A stretch of DNA of 22,452 nucleotides from an uncultured Anaerolineaceae bacterium (GTDB taxonomy: Bacteria; Chloroflexota; Anaerolineae; Promineifilales; Promineifilaceae), in contig CALBTC010000063.1 in NCBI GenBank assembly GCA_937967805.1, positions 1 through 22,452 of the forward strand. Direction: 5' to 3'. Below the pieces are notes generated by a model. The model was not told the DNA's origin. It saw only the letters and a list, made by a program, of their open reading frames with translations, and did not search any database. Positions within the stretch are counted from its first letter, which is position 1. Each line of letters begins with the position of its first letter. Positions 20,601 through 22,452 of this stretch are shown here, piece by piece. The translations under genes and the position numbers were made by a program.

Positions 20601-21278
20601 CTAATTCAGGCGGTTGCGGATGCGCCGCTGCCAACGCAGGAGTTTTTGTTTGACCGGCGGCCAGCGCACCAGGAAGAGGAAAGCAACAATGGCGGCGTAA
20701 ATCCCCGGCTCGATGTACACATTTTTTACCAGCCAAAAAAAGTGAACCAAGGCCAAAATGATGATGACGTAGCTGAGCTTGTGCAGCGTTTTCCACCGCC
20801 TGCCCAGCCGCCGCTGCCACCCTTTGGTAGAGGTAACGGCCAGGGGGATGAGCAGCAAAAAGGCAGCCGTTCCTACCAGCACAAATGGCTGCTCAATGAT
20901 GCCGTCAATGATGAAGGCAAGATCAAAAGCATAATCCAGGCCGAGGAAGGTGAGCAGATGGAGACAGACGTAGAAGAAGGCGTAAAGGCCTAACGGCCGT
21001 CTTAACGGAATCACCTGCTTCCAGCCAAAAATGATGGTCACCGGGGTTACCGCCAAAGACAGCACCAGCAGCACCAGCGCAGTGGTGCCGGTGTGGAACA
21101 AAATCTCCCGCACCGGATCAACGCCCAGGTTGTTGGTAAAATATTCCCACAAGAGCACGCCCAAAGGTATCCAGGCGCCAATGTGGGTGAGCCAGGTAAG
21201 GAGCCGGGCGGTTTTTTTGCGGTCCCAACGTTTGGTTTGTGTAGATGCGGCCGTTTCCCGGCCTGTGGCTGCTGCCAT
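20601..21278 (-). CDS. msrQ: MsrQ, heme-binding membrane subunit of the MsrPQ system
   Basis: 225 residues from the ATG at 21278 (AAAGAGAG upstream); the frame is open to 21410 but would overlap msrP. About six membrane helices form a ferric-reductase-like heme b domain. Conserved points include R-R-P-L-G-L-Y-A-F-F-Y-V-C-L-H (93-107), A-V-T-S-T-K-G-W-Q-R-R-L-G-R-R-W-K-T-L-H-K-L-S-Y (147-170) and H179; H107, H166 and H179 are likely heme ligands. MsrQ takes electrons from the respiratory chain or flavin reductase and passes them to the exported MsrP. It begins 22 nt after the msrP stop, so the two form an operon. The N-terminus has about 25 extra polar residues. Confidence 0.92.
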   Translation of the reverse strand: MAAATGRETAASTQTKRWDRKKTARLLTWLTHIGAWIPLGVLLWEYFTNNLGVDPVREILFHTGTTALVLLVLSLAVTPVTIIFGWKQVIPLRRPLGLYAFFYVCLHLLTFLGLDYAFDLAFIIDGIIEQPFVLVGTAAFLLLIPLAVTSTKGWQRRLGRRWKTLHKLSYVIIILALVHFFWLVKNVYIEPGIYAAIVAFLFLVRWPPVKQKLLRWQRRIRNRLN

Positions 21279-21300
21279 CTGCTTACTCTCTTTAGTCACC

Positions 21301-22323
21301 TTATCTGATGCCTGAAGATTGGGTCGTGTCGTAATTCGGATCGTCGTACATGTGGGCCACCTGCTCACCGTACCCGTTAAACAGCAGTGTCTCACGCCGG
21401 CCAAATTCACCGATGCGCCGCTCTGTGGCCTGTGACCAACGGGGATGGTCCACGTTGGGATTCACCGTCGCAAAAAAGCCGTACTCGTTTGGCGCAGCTT
21501 TCATCCACAGAGACTGCGGCATCGTGTCCACCAGGTCAATCTTCACAATAGATTTGATACTCTTAAAGCCGTACTTCCAGGGAACCACCAGCCGAATCGG
21601 CGCGCCGTTTTGCGGCAGCAGCGCCTTGCCATACAGTCCCGTGCTCAAAATCGCCAGATTGTTCATCGCCTCATCCAGGCGCAGCCCTTCCACATACGGC
21701 CAGGGAAAAAGCGGACTGTTCACGCCCGGCATATGTTCCTTGTCCTCAATCGTTTCAAAGCGCACGTACTGAGCGGTGGAGGTTGGTTCTACTTCATTAA
21801 GCAGTTTTGCGAGCGGGAACCCTACCCAGGGAATCACCATCGACCAACCTTCAACGCAGCGCAGCCGGTAAACGCGCTCTTCCTGCTCAAAAGCCAGCAA
21901 CTCTTCCAGGCCAAACGTTTTGGGCTTGTTGACCAGGCCACCGACTTCAACTTGCCAGGGTGCTGTTGGAAAATCTTTTGCCAACGGCGCAACCGCCTCT
22001 TTGTTGGTGGAAAATTCATAATAATTATTGTAGGTGGTGATCTCTTCAAATGAGTTAAGGGGATCGCCCAGTTCATCCGTGGTGGCGCTGACGCTGCCCG
22101 GCATGGCGGTTTGCACCACGCTTTCTTCGGCAGCGCTGCCGGTGGCAATGTTCTCGGTGCCCTCAGCTTCGGGTGCGCTGCAAGCAGCCAATAAACCGCC
22201 GGCGGCGACTGAGGCCGTACTCAAAGCCGCCCCGCGCATAAATTGGCGGCGGGACAAATAAACGAATTCAGGGGTTATTTCGGATGAGGGAATCTCAATT
22301 CCGGTGCGTTTTTTGATTAACAT
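21301..22323 (-). CDS. msrP: MsrP, Tat-exported molybdopterin methionine sulfoxide reductase
   Basis: 340 residues. The Tat motif S-R-R-Q-F-M (24-29) is followed by a hydrophobic stretch and a lipobox L-L-A-A-C (44-48), so the mature protein may be a lipoprotein held on the outer face of the membrane by C48. The sulfite-oxidase-fold catalytic domain has the Mo-ligand C156 in Y-R-L-R-C-V-E-G-W-S-M-V-I-P-W-V-G. Later blocks H-M-P-G-V-N (about 207), L-P-Q-N-G-A-P-I-R-L-V-V-P-W-K-Y-G-F-K (about 246-264) and N-P-N-V-D-H-P-R-W-S-Q complete the family pattern. MsrP repairs oxidised methionine in exported proteins with electrons from MsrQ, encoded just downstream. A GAGG lies upstream of the ATG. Confidence 0.95.
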   Translation of the reverse strand: MLIKKRTGIEIPSSEITPEFVYLSRRQFMRGAALSTASVAAGGLLAACSAPEAEGTENIATGSAAEESVVQTAMPGSVSATTDELGDPLNSFEEITTYNNYYEFSTNKEAVAPLAKDFPTAPWQVEVGGLVNKPKTFGLEELLAFEQEERVYRLRCVEGWSMVIPWVGFPLAKLLNEVEPTSTAQYVRFETIEDKEHMPGVNSPLFPWPYVEGLRLDEAMNNLAILSTGLYGKALLPQNGAPIRLVVPWKYGFKSIKSIVKIDLVDTMPQSLWMKAAPNEYGFFATVNPNVDHPRWSQATERRIGEFGRRETLLFNGYGEQVAHMYDDPNYDTTQSSGIR

Positions 22324-22452
22324 GCTTCTACCTCTGGTTTGCTTGCTTTTTAGATAACTATACAGCGTACATCATAGAGTTACCTTATAGTACGCAATTA
22401 TCTCTGATCTTATGATCTTTTTCTAAATAAATTCTTATGAGATGCTTACAGA
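22324..22452 (-). promoter_or_regulatory. AT-rich upstream region of msrPQ
   Basis: The end of the window is AT-rich and holds an inverted repeat GCGTAC (22365-22370)/GTACGC (22390-22395), about 42-72 nt upstream of the msrP ATG, with TATAAG-like hexamers on the minus strand. It is a plausible promoter/operator, but I cannot fix the elements. Confidence 0.25.

Larger units (their letters stand above)
1301..21000. repeat. Highly iterated palindrome ACGGCCGT, 30 copies
   Basis: Exact octamer copies begin at 1301, 1436, 4306, 4410, 4914, 5076, 5170, 5397, 5976, 7233, 7862, 8151, 9333, 9378, 9604, 10006, 11190, 12616, 13035, 13465, 14404, 15319, 15790, 17411, 17977, 18276, 18583, 20065, 20429 and 20993. 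Chance expectation for one octamer in 22.4 kb is below one. Ten copies are intergenic although gaps are a small part of the window; the coding copies are read mainly as T-A-V or N-G-R. Many near copies (GCGGCCGT, TCGGCCGT, TGGCCGTT) also occur. It behaves like the HIP1 octamer of cyanobacteria, but with another sequence. Confidence 0.9.

Overview
The window looks like a chromosomal segment of an environmental bacterium, most likely a member of the Chloroflexota (Anaerolineae or Ardenticatenia-like). This is an inference from the gene types: a PucC/BCD-type transporter, an L,D-transpeptidase with LysM and VanW/YoaR-like domains, a secreted PA14-golvesin protein, Tat-exported molybdoenzymes, and GC-rich genes separated by repeat-rich gaps. 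No rRNA, tRNA, CRISPR array, transposase or phage gene is visible.

Layout. 1-1.3 kb: PucC-like MFS protein (+). 1.4-4.2 kb: a tightly packed minus-strand operon of a GmrSD-type (DUF262/DUF1524) restriction protein, an XRE regulator and a HEAT-repeat protein; the restriction gene is AT-rich and looks acquired. 4.3-5.1 kb: APH-family kinase (-). 5.5-6.1 kb: four-EF-hand calcium-binding protein (+). 6.2-7.2 kb: aldo/keto reductase (-). 7.3-7.8 kb: toxin-antitoxin pair (-). 7.9-9.2 kb: M24-fold protein closely resembling the DMSP lyase DddP (-). 9.6-12.35 kb: two paralogous SDR oxidoreductases and a TetR regulator (-) with two matching operator palindromes. 12.5-13.8 kb: a third SDR and a YjbQ-family protein (-). 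13.9-16.6 kb: two-subunit molybdenum hydroxylase (+; IorA/IorB-like). 16.8-19.9 kb: L,D-transpeptidase and PA14/golvesin secreted protein (-). 20.1-20.4 kb: possible decayed gene. 20.6-22.3 kb: msrP-msrQ methionine sulfoxide repair operon (-).

The most striking feature is not a gene. The palindrome ACGGCCGT occurs 30 times, against well under one expected by chance. It lies both inside genes and, more densely, between them. Four intergenic copies sit at exactly the same distance (8 nt) from a TACAAT/TATAAT hexamer upstream of minus-strand genes, so part of this repeat population appears built into promoters. Almost every gene boundary also carries a hairpin or dispersed repeat: GCAAAG/GCAGAG-type hairpins, GCAGAT/GCTGAT-type repeats, a 48-nt element present twice, and others.

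Functionally the window mixes redox housekeeping (MsrPQ, SDRs, AKR, Mo-hydroxylase), envelope proteins and defence or stress modules (GmrSD operon, TA pair). The best candidates for new biology are the ACGGCCGT promoter-linked repeat, the GmrSD-XRE-HEAT operon and the DddP-like gene outside its usual marine proteobacterial setting.
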